From the NCBI GenBank assembly GCA_949358305.1, contig OX442319.1, positions 11,594,001-11,658,000 of the forward strand: 64,000 nt of DNA, in the 5' to 3' direction. A model generated the notes under the pieces. It ran no database searches and was not told where the DNA came from. It saw nothing but the letters and a program-made list of their open reading frames with translations. The position numbers and the translations under genes are program-made. Position 1 is the first letter of the stretch, and each line of letters opens with the position of its first letter. Shown here piece by piece: positions 16,436 through 24,715 of this stretch. The stretch comes from Strigamia acuminata. Lineage: Eukaryota > Arthropoda > Chilopoda > Geophilomorpha > Linotaeniidae.

Positions 16436-17435
16436 TGTCACGGCCCGGCATTTACGCGCTTGTGATCCTCACCTAATTGTTGTGTTGTGCGCGTTATTCC
16501 GTGTGTTTTCCACCATTGTTAAAACTCCCAATAAATCCTTAAACCTATTTGTGTTTGAATTTGAGTTTTGATTTGTCCTTATTTCTTATTCATGTTTATC
16601 CCTTGATGTGGTCTGGTGTGGCTCAATTCTGCCACATCAGACTAGTCTAAGTCAGGTATTTCCCACTGTTACCCCTCCTGATTTTGTTTAGTTTATCCTA
16701 CCTAATTTAAATGTTTAGTCACTCGCGACTGACTCATCGCGATGATTATTCACGAGCGCGCCTGATTGGCTTACGCGTGCTTGACTCATGGTTTTCCCCT
16801 CGTTTTCTGTGATGGACTTGGCCCAAGTTCACTTCTGAGCTGATTCAGCCAAGTCTGATCAGAAGGCGTAAGACCATGAGCTATCGTAAGTGCCTTAACT
16901 GGCCGTTGTGCATTTGGCGACTTTTCCTGTGTTAATTCGCAGTAACTCCATGCCACGTAATTGTGCATGTTTGAGTATATTCATGGTCATATCGCGTGTC
17001 TAAATTCCGCGTGTCATCTTTGTTTCCTTTCCTTTCGATGTTCTTTTGTGTTTACACGACGTTTTATGCCACTGACGTGCCTCTGGACTAGAGATTAGAT
17101 TCAAGTAGCTAATGAGTTGTTTATTTCGTCTTTTGCGCGCGATTAGTGCGCGCTTGCTCGGTCTGGCCGCTCCGCCATTAGGGGTCCCTGCCAGATTAGC
17201 CTAAGCCACGTTTGCGTTGTTAATTCCGCACGTGAGCATTACTTCTTCCATTTTTAAGGCTCCAACAAACCCGGTAAAATTCGTGAAATGATCGAATAGG
17301 GGAATAAGCTTGCCGCCACCCTCCAGGCTGCTTATTGTTGCCCGGGCCCTTATTCGGGACCAGGCTCTCCCAGTATCGTAACTGGCGCGCCTTTCAAACG
17401 CGGTTTCCAATACCAGAAACAACCGGTTCATGACA
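16436..17435 (+). mobile_element. Solo LTR, 1000 bp, of a gypsy family related to gypsy-1
   Basis: Begins TGTCACGGCCCGGC (gypsy-1: TGTCACGGTCCGGT) and ends CGGTTCATGACA (gypsy-1: CGCGATTCATTACA). It shares GGGACCAGGCTC and CCTTTCAAACGCG-type segments near the right end and a CTGATTGGCT CCAAT box, but is otherwise diverged. Flanks are ATAT on both sides, so it is a target-duplicated insertion that lost its interior and one LTR by recombination. No coding sequence inside. Confidence 0.85.
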
Positions 17436-17506
17436 ATATAATATATAATATATATAAATAAATATATATAAAATAATATATACGTATATAAAAAAAGAAA
17501 TAAAAA

Positions 17507-17974
17507 ATGTATAAGATACATAAAGTGAATCTATCTCCGAATCAACAACGAAAAATATCCAAGTCTGTCAAAAAAAAGATACCCTTGCATTTAAGATTGA
17601 AATACGAACAATTAAACGGCAATCATGGCTTGTCTCTTACGGATAGACAAATAAACAAGATCAAAAAAGCCGGTTCTAAAAAGAAAGGCATGACTTTGAG
17701 TATACCTTCGAATCAAATTAAACAATCTGGCGGATTTTTCCCTTTATTACTTCCACTATTGGGGGCTTTAGGCGGTCTCGCTGGCGGTGCGGCAGGAATT
17801 GCCAAAGCTGTCGATGAGGCAAAAACCAACAAGAGAATGCTCGATGAGACAAAACGTCATAATGCAGTTTCAGAAGGTAAAGGAATGCAATTCGCAAAAA
17901 AAAAATCGCGGAAACGCAAGTCTGGAAAAGGTTTTTACTTGAAACCTTACGGCTCACTGGTGACAAAAAAATAA
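17507..17974 (+). CDS. pX/pVI-like basic protein with a Gly/Ala hydrophobic segment
   Basis: 155 aa, ATG at 17507. Residues 1-70 are very basic (about one quarter Lys/Arg). Residues 77-102 form a hydrophobic Gly/Ala-rich stretch (FFPLLLPLLGALGGLAGG), followed by an amphipathic charged helix and a basic C-terminus (KKKSRKRKSGKG). This plan resembles adenovirus-like core (pX) and membrane-active (pVI) minor virion proteins found in adintoviruses; a role in genome condensation or membrane penetration is inferred. The GG at 75-76 and 90-91 could be sites for the adjacent adenain-like protease, which recognises Gly-containing sites. The last 92 bases overlap the open frame of that protease gene in -1 phase. 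Confidence 0.55.
   Translation: MYKIHKVNLSPNQQRKISKSVKKKIPLHLRLKYEQLNGNHGLSLTDRQINKIKKAGSKKKGMTLSIPSNQIKQSGGFFPLLLPLLGALGGLAGGAAGIAKAVDEAKTNKRMLDETKRHNAVSEGKGMQFAKKKSRKRKSGKGFYLKPYGSLVTKK
17896..17905 (+). other. A10 run at the start of the pX-like/protease frame overlap
   Basis: Ten consecutive A bases at 17896-17905. The pX-like frame runs to 17974; the protease frame (-1 relative) is open from 17881 with no ATG until 18016. A -1 slip on this run would join them. An assembly or biological indel in the homopolymer is the competing explanation. Confidence 0.5.
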
Positions 17975-17988
17975 AACCGCTAGATTCG

Positions 17989-18342
17989 TTGCAGTTGGAG
18001 GAACTGGCCAGACGAATGAAAATTTCATTTTTTAGAGGAGTGTTTTCGAGAGATACTTTACCCGTCAAACCACGATCGAAAGAATGTGGAATTATTAATT
18101 TGAACACGCACCACGAAAGCGGAAGTCATTGGGTGGCATACAGTAAAATTGGAAATAAGAAGCTGTACTTCGATAGTTTCGGAGACTTGCCACCCCCGTT
18201 GGAATTATACGATTATCTGGGAGACAACATAAAATACAATTACAATCAGTATCAAAATTTTGACGAAATTACTTGCGGCCATTTGTGCTTATATGTTTTA
18301 AAAAAATGGAGGAAAGAAGAAAAAAAAATAATTAAAAAATAG
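17989..18342 (+). CDS. Adenain-like cysteine protease (clan CE)
   Basis: Processes virion proteins during maturation in adenoviruses and adintoviruses. Numbering from the TTG at 17989, the His-Asp-Gln-Cys set is visible: H47 in SGSHWVAY, D62 in LYFDSFG, Q89 in NQYQNF and C96 in ITCGHLCLYVL. The Q-to-C spacing of seven equals that of adenain. The start is unresolved: the frame is open back to 17881 but has no ATG before 18016, which would give 108 aa and keep every catalytic residue; upstream codons (LRLTGDKKIKPLDSL) look coding, suggesting frameshift entry or a non-AUG start. At 117 aa or up to about 150 it is shorter than adenain (about 200). It sits between the pX-like and fibre-like genes, the expected late-gene neighbourhood. 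Confidence 0.75.
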   Translation: MQLEELARRMKISFFRGVFSRDTLPVKPRSKECGIINLNTHHESGSHWVAYSKIGNKKLYFDSFGDLPPPLELYDYLGDNIKYNYNQYQNFDEITCGHLCLYVLKKWRKEEKKIIKK

Positions 18343-18365
18343 TTTTTTTCCCTTCTATTAAAAAA

Positions 18366-20006
18366 ATGGTAAGCGTAAATAAACTAGGAGACGATTATCG
18401 TCTTAACGCAGTGCATAAATTGGGCAAACGTCAACGTCGAGAAGTAGATGAGGTTCTCGCAGATCACGTTGGTTACGATGCATTATCCGATCTAGAAAAA
18501 AAAATTTTTGACGAGATCACAAAGACTAAAAATGCCCTGAAAGCTGCTTGCGATTCTATAATTAACGATTTGAACGCATTAAAACGTACCGTACAAGATC
18601 AAGCTACTAAGCTAACGGGGCAAGGCGAAGGAATTGATACGAAGGATATTGATAAACTCAAAAATGATATTGCCTATGCTACTATAAAATATGGAACGTT
18701 GGAACAAGATTTGATTAAGAAAATTAAAGAATTAGAAGCGAACATTAAGATATTAGTAGATAATGCGACTGCTTCCGGTGGTGTAGAAGTTGACGAAAAA
18801 CAAATAAGCGCATTAGAAATCAAAATCAAAGACTTGATAAATGACGTTAAATCCGAGTTGGAATCTGCGATCGAAGATTTAAAGACTGGGTTGGAGACGT
18901 TGACTAATAGCTTAATCCAGAATAAAACCGATTATGATACAAAAATAAACGAAGCATTGGATGAAGTAGAAACCAAAATCCAGAACTTAGACGTGGACAA
19001 AATCAGAACCAACATCGAGGCATCAAATGACAAGATAAAACAAGCACAGGATGATATAAAAAAGTTAGAAAAAAGTGTGGAAAATGAGGTTAAAGCCTTG
19101 CAAACCAAAATCAAAGCTTTACCCGCAAAATTTGGTGTTAGTAGCGAAAGTACGGAAGACTTAAAAACCAAAATTGAAGCGGCGAAAGCGGAGCTAGACA
19201 CAGTCAGTACTGCCATTCAAAAAGATCTGGACGAGACTAAACTTAAATTAAACGAGTACGTAGACGAAAATTCCGTAAAGTCAGATAAAATGCAAACGAG
19301 CGTCAACGAGGTTACCGATAAAATCAAATTAGCCAACGAACAAATAATAACGTTGCAGGAAAACATGTTGTCCATTTTGACATCCGTTCAAGAAGAAATA
19401 TCAAAAATTAGCGCAATTCCGAGCGTTGACGAATCAAGTTTTGCTCCCGCTGCTTTGGCCGGCACTGTCGATACGGTAGAAGCCACGTTAAATTCTAACA
19501 TCGAAGCGAACAAAATAGAAGTTAATAAGAAATTGACGGAATTAGAAGACAAAATATCAAATCTAAATATTCCCGAAGTAGAAGAACAGGCCGATTTAGT
19601 GCTAGGGTTCCTACATTCGCAACGGACCGATTGGTTTTTGAAGGTGTCCGAAGAATGGAAATTATTTGCACATAATGGGAAGTTTTATACTCCTCATTAC
19701 GGGCATATAACGCGAATCAGTTTATTCATGTATGCTACTACAGCAGAATACACAGTAATACCTAACGAGTTTGAGTTTATCTTGTCTATTAACGGGCATG
19801 GTCGAACGTTCCATATTCCACGTACAGATGTTACAAAAACACCACGTAAAATGCCGGTATGTTTTAGAACGTACAATTTAGAGAAAAAAGTAGATTTTGA
19901 TGATAACGATCACATTAGAATATCTACTATCACCAATTGGAGTCCGGAAATACAAGTTTACGCCCTCGTGTATTGCAGATTCGATCGTAGTAAATGGGAC
20001 GATTAA
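18366..20006 (+). CDS. Fibre/spike-like coiled-coil protein with C-terminal globular head
   Basis: 546 aa from ATG at 18366, 23 bases after the protease. Residues 1-45 form a short basic head (LGKRQRREV). Residues about 50-430 are nearly continuous heptad-type sequence rich in Lys, Glu, Asp, Ile and Leu with regular DLK/IKDL/KIKAL periods, predicting a long coiled coil. Residues about 430-546 change character: aromatic, beta-type (GFLHSQRTDWFLKVSEEWK, HYGHITRISLFMY, VYALVYCRF). A stalk plus terminal domain is the plan of adenovirus fibre and other attachment proteins, so a receptor-binding spike is inferred. I recognise no specific homologue. No signal peptide or membrane segment. The stop is 17 bases from the convergent end of the polymerase gene. 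Confidence 0.55.
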   Translation: MVSVNKLGDDYRLNAVHKLGKRQRREVDEVLADHVGYDALSDLEKKIFDEITKTKNALKAACDSIINDLNALKRTVQDQATKLTGQGEGIDTKDIDKLKNDIAYATIKYGTLEQDLIKKIKELEANIKILVDNATASGGVEVDEKQISALEIKIKDLINDVKSELESAIEDLKTGLETLTNSLIQNKTDYDTKINEALDEVETKIQNLDVDKIRTNIEASNDKIKQAQDDIKKLEKSVENEVKALQTKIKALPAKFGVSSESTEDLKTKIEAAKAELDTVSTAIQKDLDETKLKLNEYVDENSVKSDKMQTSVNEVTDKIKLANEQIITLQENMLSILTSVQEEISKISAIPSVDESSFAPAALAGTVDTVEATLNSNIEANKIEVNKKLTELEDKISNLNIPEVEEQADLVLGFLHSQRTDWFLKVSEEWKLFAHNGKFYTPHYGHITRISLFMYATTAEYTVIPNEFEFILSINGHGRTFHIPRTDVTKTPRKMPVCFRTYNLEKKVDFDDNDHIRISTITNWSPEIQVYALVYCRFDRSKWDD

Positions 20007-20022
20007 ACTAACCATCGTCATA

Positions 20023-23000
20023 TTAATCCTCCGCCAAGCTTACGTATCCATAAGCCAAAGTATGAATACAATCATCTAATATCACTCGTTTCTTGTCTTT
20101 TGCCGACAATGCCAATTTGTCCACCTTGACCGTTGTGAGATCGTGCAGTTTTGATTTGATCGTTTCAAATTTCAATCTGTGGGCCTCCCGTTCACCGAAC
20201 AATATCTTCTTGTACGCCTCCAAGTCCAGCTCTTGCTCCACGACAGCCTTCTTTATGCCTTTACATCGCATGCTCGTTTTCCCGTTCACGTTATAAGCGT
20301 AACATTTGGCTCTTAGCCCTACAAACTCTTCTATCGGCTCGCCGGCAGTCTCGTCTTTGAAGCATCCTATGACACGCCTGTTTCTGCCATCGGGTGGGTG
20401 GTAATTAGACAGATCCATCACTTGTGGTATTTCTTCTCTGAAGAACGAGTAGACTGACGGAGCTTCTATTTCGTACATCAAACTATCCGTATCTGTCATC
20501 AGCAATCTCAGCTTGTCTGAGAATTTTTTTTTCATGACGTTGTAATGAAAGTCGTAAAGCAAGCATTTAGACAAGTCCAGGATAGTTAAACCGCTGTAAA
20601 TAGGTTTGTCTAACGTCAATTCCAGCTTTCGGCGTTCAACCAACACCAGTTTTTCGTTTAATTTTTTTTTTCCTTTGAAACCGACGTGGTTGACGTGAGT
20701 ATTCAAGTCTTTTGCATTGTTTACCAGATAAAATTGTCTATATTTCCTCACGTCCTGCAAGGTTTTTCCAAAGACCGAATTGTTAGCTAATTTCGCCAAT
20801 TCCTGCTCAAAATCACTGGTAGCGGACTTCCGTTTCTCAATATTCAGTTCGATATACTTGGCCAACCATGGTTTTTGCTCAAACGTCAGCACTTTTTTTA
20901 TTTTCATCAACGTCATGCCCAGGGACAAGTACAATTGCAGAGCTCTGTAATGCAGAATGTAATTACAACGACCTTGCAAATGCGGGATTAATCTGGGAGA
21001 AGTGTCATCCCCAGAACGTATCATTTCCGGAGCCAAAGGCAAACAATTGTGGGACGAATGCAGTTCTTGCGGATATCCCAAATCCACTTCCAAGATGCAT
21101 CCCATCGTATCGTTCTCTCCCATTTTTAAAATCCGTTCTTGTGTCCATTCGGCTACATTATCGTCGAAGGCAAACTTGCCAACTGGTAGCGGTTTGCTCA
21201 TTGCCCAGGAATACATGGAATTCGCATCCAAATAGACGATGTAACTCTCTGGTTTCTCGCAATCGTATCCCGATGCCAGAAGAGGATTATTGGCTTTGGC
21301 GTAGCGTTGACTGATAGTGGCAACACCGCCTCTTATTCCTTGTTCGACAAACATGTACATATCTGGATCAGACAGAAGCTCCAATTTAACTTCGGTGATG
21401 AGCAGCGCAGCGTCCCAAGAAAGACTTGGAAACGTGATGTAATGACAGGGGTCTAGCTTGTAGTGATTTAAACACATTTTTCTGAACTGTTCGAATATAT
21501 CCGCCAACAACAGAGTGTCGGTCTTCAGATACAAATCGTGATATTCGCCCATGTTTTTAATTCCGAACGTTTTCCAAACTAACTGGGCATATTGGTATTC
21601 GTCGTCGGTTATGTTCTCAAATTCTTCTTTCGGCGGAAGTTTATCTTCTTGAAATTTTGACCAACCGGTCATATATCTGTAAGGGTACACTCCTTTCCTC
21701 AACAGAAGATCAATTTCCTCGCCTTTAAACTCGCTTCGAAAGACAGCGAACTGCGACTTCTTCTCTAGATTTTTTGCCAAATTGGATAAACTGCTCGCGA
21801 GAAATTGGAAACTATCCATGAATTTTAACGTTACGACCTGTTTTGGATCATCACCGGTCTTGATTTTCAACGTGAACGATTTGTATAATTCCGAGTTTTC
21901 GGCGATCATCGTCACTTTTTCTGACGCGACGGTCAAATGCGGCAATATTAGATGAAAATCATACTTTTTCCCATTATGGAAAATTATAGGCACAGATTTC
22001 CGCCAATGGTAGTTGAGGTTACAATTAGCGTGTGCGGCCCCACGAAACTTTCCGGTGAAATGGTTATGATCCAAGACTTTTGTCAAGCCTTTTAATTCTT
22101 CCAAGAATTCATCACCGCATAAGTAACACGTTGTTGCATTTCTATAGGCGATCCATTGAAGCGAAGTCATCGTTTTGGAATTGAATTGTTTATGTTCCAA
22201 TTCGGAAAATTGCTGAACCACGGCTTTAATTTCCGCACGCAACGATTGCAAAAAATGATCGACGGCATCCGGACCTCTATACAGCTGTAACGGTCTGGAA
22301 TAAGCTTCGTTCTCAGTGCACACTACTTTAAACGAATAACCGCACGGCTCGTGAGAATTAATGATTATCGAATGTAAAGTGGGTTCGCTCTCCGCATCAG
22401 GTACTAAGAATGCCTCGAAATCGGCGTAACAAACGTACGGTAAAGGATATTTTTTTTTCTCACTTTTGAACGTACAGATAGCTCCTTCGTCGGGACATTT
22501 AGTGCTGCAGGCTTTATATTTCCCGCAGTATCGTTTATGCCTAACGAGCACTATGGCACTGGAAAACCCGTTCATACAGTTCATGCAATAATACCGCTTA
22601 TGTTTATTGCCGGCGCTCAAGAGTCGTGAGAAATCCCTGATCCACATGTAATGATTTTGTTTCTTCAGTAGGTTAATAGTGATAAGGCGGTTCGTCAGAA
22701 TATCTACTTTAATCGGAACAATGCGGGACTTGGGCAGCAACTCGAATACATTAATGTTCAAACTTACATTCTGTCTTTCGAACGTAAGCACTTCTTTCGG
22801 CCCCACGGGAAAAACTAGCCCTTCGAGATTGAGTTTATTCATAAACTGTTCGTAATAATCCGCTCTGCAAACATGACCGGGGGCTGGATACAAGGCAGCT
22901 AATACAGACCATAAAAAACTTTTTTGATCCGAGTTCTGGACATTTACAACGGCCTTTTTTTTCTGCAGACATTCGTCCAGTTCCTGATACGACGATTTTT

Positions 23001-24042
23001 CGGGAACGGAGTGGAATATCGACGCATGTTTGTCTCTTCCCACGCAGCTCTTGAATTGGTTATCGCAGTAGTGACACGGAAAATAACCCAGCAACCGTTT
23101 TGGATCCCTCACAAGTCCGTAGCTATTCTTTCCGTAGAAGAATAGATCTACGTGATGTTTCCTGTTTCTGTGAACGGTAACGTATCTTTCCACGCGATCG
23201 CCATTGCAATAATAAATAGTTACTTCGATATCGGGATTCTGCGACTGGAATTTTTCTAGGTTTCTGTAAGGCAGCGGAAATTCTAAGCCTTGCAAGTTCA
23301 ATTCGTGCTCATACTTCAAGTAATTAGATATGCGTTCGGCATTAATAGCTACCGGATGTAAAGATGCAAGAATGGCCCAAACAAAAGACTTTCGCAAATC
23401 CATTTTAAAAGTCAAAACCGCTTTCTTATTGCGAATGACGGCCGATAAATCAATATTCGAACCCAATGGAAAGAAGATGGCATCTTTGCCCCATTCACCT
23501 TTCTGTTTTAAAATATCAAAATCAATTTTAAGAGCCTCTACACATACTAAACAGAAGTAGTCGTGAGTTTCTACATATTCAGCACTTTCTTCGGCCAGTT
23601 GCCTCGCAGCCAAATCCAAAATTGGATCAACATCATCCGTTAACATCACGAACGGCCCGGCCCGGTACCAAAAAAGAGCTGGCGACAATTTCACGGAATG
23701 CCGATATCTCAATTGCATCATAACACTCACTTTGCACGAATTCATGTCGGCTGCAACTTCCGCCACCAAAGCACGGATATTTGGAGCGGCATCTTTAATC
23801 ACATCTTCTATTTCACAAATCCTTTCATCGAAATTGACCATGTACTCGCGCGATTGTCCATCAAAGATACCTTTATGAAGATAATACGGAACTGAGATAA
23901 TCTTCTCAAAATCTTTATATTCGCCGCATTTCTTCAAAAGTTGATCCAAACCGACATTAAACTTGAAAGCCCTAGATAAATCACCCCTTTTTCTTTTTCC
24001 TTTTAAAAACTCGACACATTTTCTGAATTTGTATCTATTCAT
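20023..24042 (-). CDS. polB: Protein-primed family B DNA polymerase
   Basis: The open frame starts with a GTG at 24051; the first ATG, at 24042, gives 1339 aa. Numbering from 24051: two similar N-terminal modules, each with SF(V/L)W(A/S)(I/V)LA(S/A)L and ending in a zinc finger (CHYC...H, about 325-343; CMNC...HKRYC, about 490-508); exonuclease I YADFEAF about 540; an HNH-like insert CYLCGDEF...LDHNHFTGKFRGAAHANCN about 640-670; exonuclease II HNGKKYDFHL about 695; exonuclease III YHDLYLKTDTLLLADIF about 840; polymerase A YLDANSMYSW about 940; B NNSVFGKT about 1090; C TDTDSLMYE about 1187. All catalytic acids are present, so it looks functional. It would replicate the linear element from a terminal protein. 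It converges with the late genes. Confidence 0.92.
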   Translation of the reverse strand: MNRYKFRKCVEFLKGKRKRGDLSRAFKFNVGLDQLLKKCGEYKDFEKIISVPYYLHKGIFDGQSREYMVNFDERICEIEDVIKDAAPNIRALVAEVAADMNSCKVSVMMQLRYRHSVKLSPALFWYRAGPFVMLTDDVDPILDLAARQLAEESAEYVETHDYFCLVCVEALKIDFDILKQKGEWGKDAIFFPLGSNIDLSAVIRNKKAVLTFKMDLRKSFVWAILASLHPVAINAERISNYLKYEHELNLQGLEFPLPYRNLEKFQSQNPDIEVTIYYCNGDRVERYVTVHRNRKHHVDLFFYGKNSYGLVRDPKRLLGYFPCHYCDNQFKSCVGRDKHASIFHSVPEKSSYQELDECLQKKKAVVNVQNSDQKSFLWSVLAALYPAPGHVCRADYYEQFMNKLNLEGLVFPVGPKEVLTFERQNVSLNINVFELLPKSRIVPIKVDILTNRLITINLLKKQNHYMWIRDFSRLLSAGNKHKRYYCMNCMNGFSSAIVLVRHKRYCGKYKACSTKCPDEGAICTFKSEKKKYPLPYVCYADFEAFLVPDAESEPTLHSIIINSHEPCGYSFKVVCTENEAYSRPLQLYRGPDAVDHFLQSLRAEIKAVVQQFSELEHKQFNSKTMTSLQWIAYRNATTCYLCGDEFLEELKGLTKVLDHNHFTGKFRGAAHANCNLNYHWRKSVPIIFHNGKKYDFHLILPHLTVASEKVTMIAENSELYKSFTLKIKTGDDPKQVVTLKFMDSFQFLASSLSNLAKNLEKKSQFAVFRSEFKGEEIDLLLRKGVYPYRYMTGWSKFQEDKLPPKEEFENITDDEYQYAQLVWKTFGIKNMGEYHDLYLKTDTLLLADIFEQFRKMCLNHYKLDPCHYITFPSLSWDAALLITEVKLELLSDPDMYMFVEQGIRGGVATISQRYAKANNPLLASGYDCEKPESYIVYLDANSMYSWAMSKPLPVGKFAFDDNVAEWTQERILKMGENDTMGCILEVDLGYPQELHSSHNCLPLAPEMIRSGDDTSPRLIPHLQGRCNYILHYRALQLYLSLGMTLMKIKKVLTFEQKPWLAKYIELNIEKRKSATSDFEQELAKLANNSVFGKTLQDVRKYRQFYLVNNAKDLNTHVNHVGFKGKKKLNEKLVLVERRKLELTLDKPIYSGLTILDLSKCLLYDFHYNVMKKKFSDKLRLLMTDTDSLMYEIEAPSVYSFFREEIPQVMDLSNYHPPDGRNRRVIGCFKDETAGEPIEEFVGLRAKCYAYNVNGKTSMRCKGIKKAVVEQELDLEAYKKILFGEREAHRLKFETIKSKLHDLTTVKVDKLALSAKDKKRVILDDCIHTLAYGYVSLAED

Positions 24043-24051
24043 TCTGAGCAC

Positions 24052-24172
24052 AGAATGAATCTAAATCATTATTCTTTTTTATATAAAAGAAAAATAAATT
24101 TAAAAAAAAAGGAAAATTGATTAAGAATGAAACATACTTTTAGGAATTTTTTTATTTATTAATTAATTAATT
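24052..24172. other. A+T-rich region upstream of polB
   Basis: 121 bases, very A+T-rich, with TATATAAAAG (24076-24085 region) about 35-40 bases upstream of the polymerase ATG on the plus-strand map. It probably holds the polB promoter, but no motif is decisive. Confidence 0.35.
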
Positions 24173-24440
24173 AATGAATTGAATTACACATTTAGCATTT
24201 TCTATTAAATATTTACAAATAAATGAATTACTTGTAAATTAATTGAATTACACATTTAGCATTTTCTATTAAATATTTACAAATAAATGAATTACTTGTA
24301 AATTAATTGAATTACACATTTAGCATTTTCTATTAAATATTTACAAATAAATGAATTACTTGTAAATTAATTGAATTACACATTTAAGATTTTTTATTAA
24401 ATATTTACAAATAAATGAATTACTTGTAAATGAATTGAAT
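24173..24440 (+). repeat. 64-bp tandem repeat near the right end of the viral element
   Basis: GAATTACACATTTAGC recurs at 24181, 24245 and 24309, with GAATTACACATTTAAG at 24373, an exact 64-bp period, four units. The unit also carries ATTAAATATTTACAAATAAATG. The last unit has the most changes. It probably belongs to the terminal region of the element; the matching left terminus is outside the window. Confidence 0.9.
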
Positions 24441-24715
24441 TACTTGTAGTTATTTATTTTAATTAATTAAATTAATATAATTTATTAGTTATTTATTTAT
24501 TTATAAATTAAATAAATTAATATAATTTATTTATTTATTTATTTAAAAATTGAAGGTTAAGCATCATTTTTTATGCTCCTGAAATCCATCTGAGTCCTTT
24601 CTTTCTTTGTTTTTCATTCATCCATCTTCATACCATCGGGCCATTTCCTCCTTCATCCCTTTAAATCCCTCCTTGAGGTAGAAATCAAGAATTGCATCTT
24701 AAATGCGTATTCATA
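24441..24715. other. A+T-rich end and unique junction before the satellite
   Basis: 24441-24550 is A/T runs with TTTATTTATTT and AATTAATTAA. 24551-24715 is ordinary unique sequence with no ORF or repeat that I can see. The right boundary of the viral element should lie here, but no target duplication can be called because its left end is outside the window. Confidence 0.4.

Noticed and set aside
20868-21314. Plus-strand ORF inside polB
   Set aside because: It lies antisense to the conserved motif A region of the polymerase and has no protein-like features.
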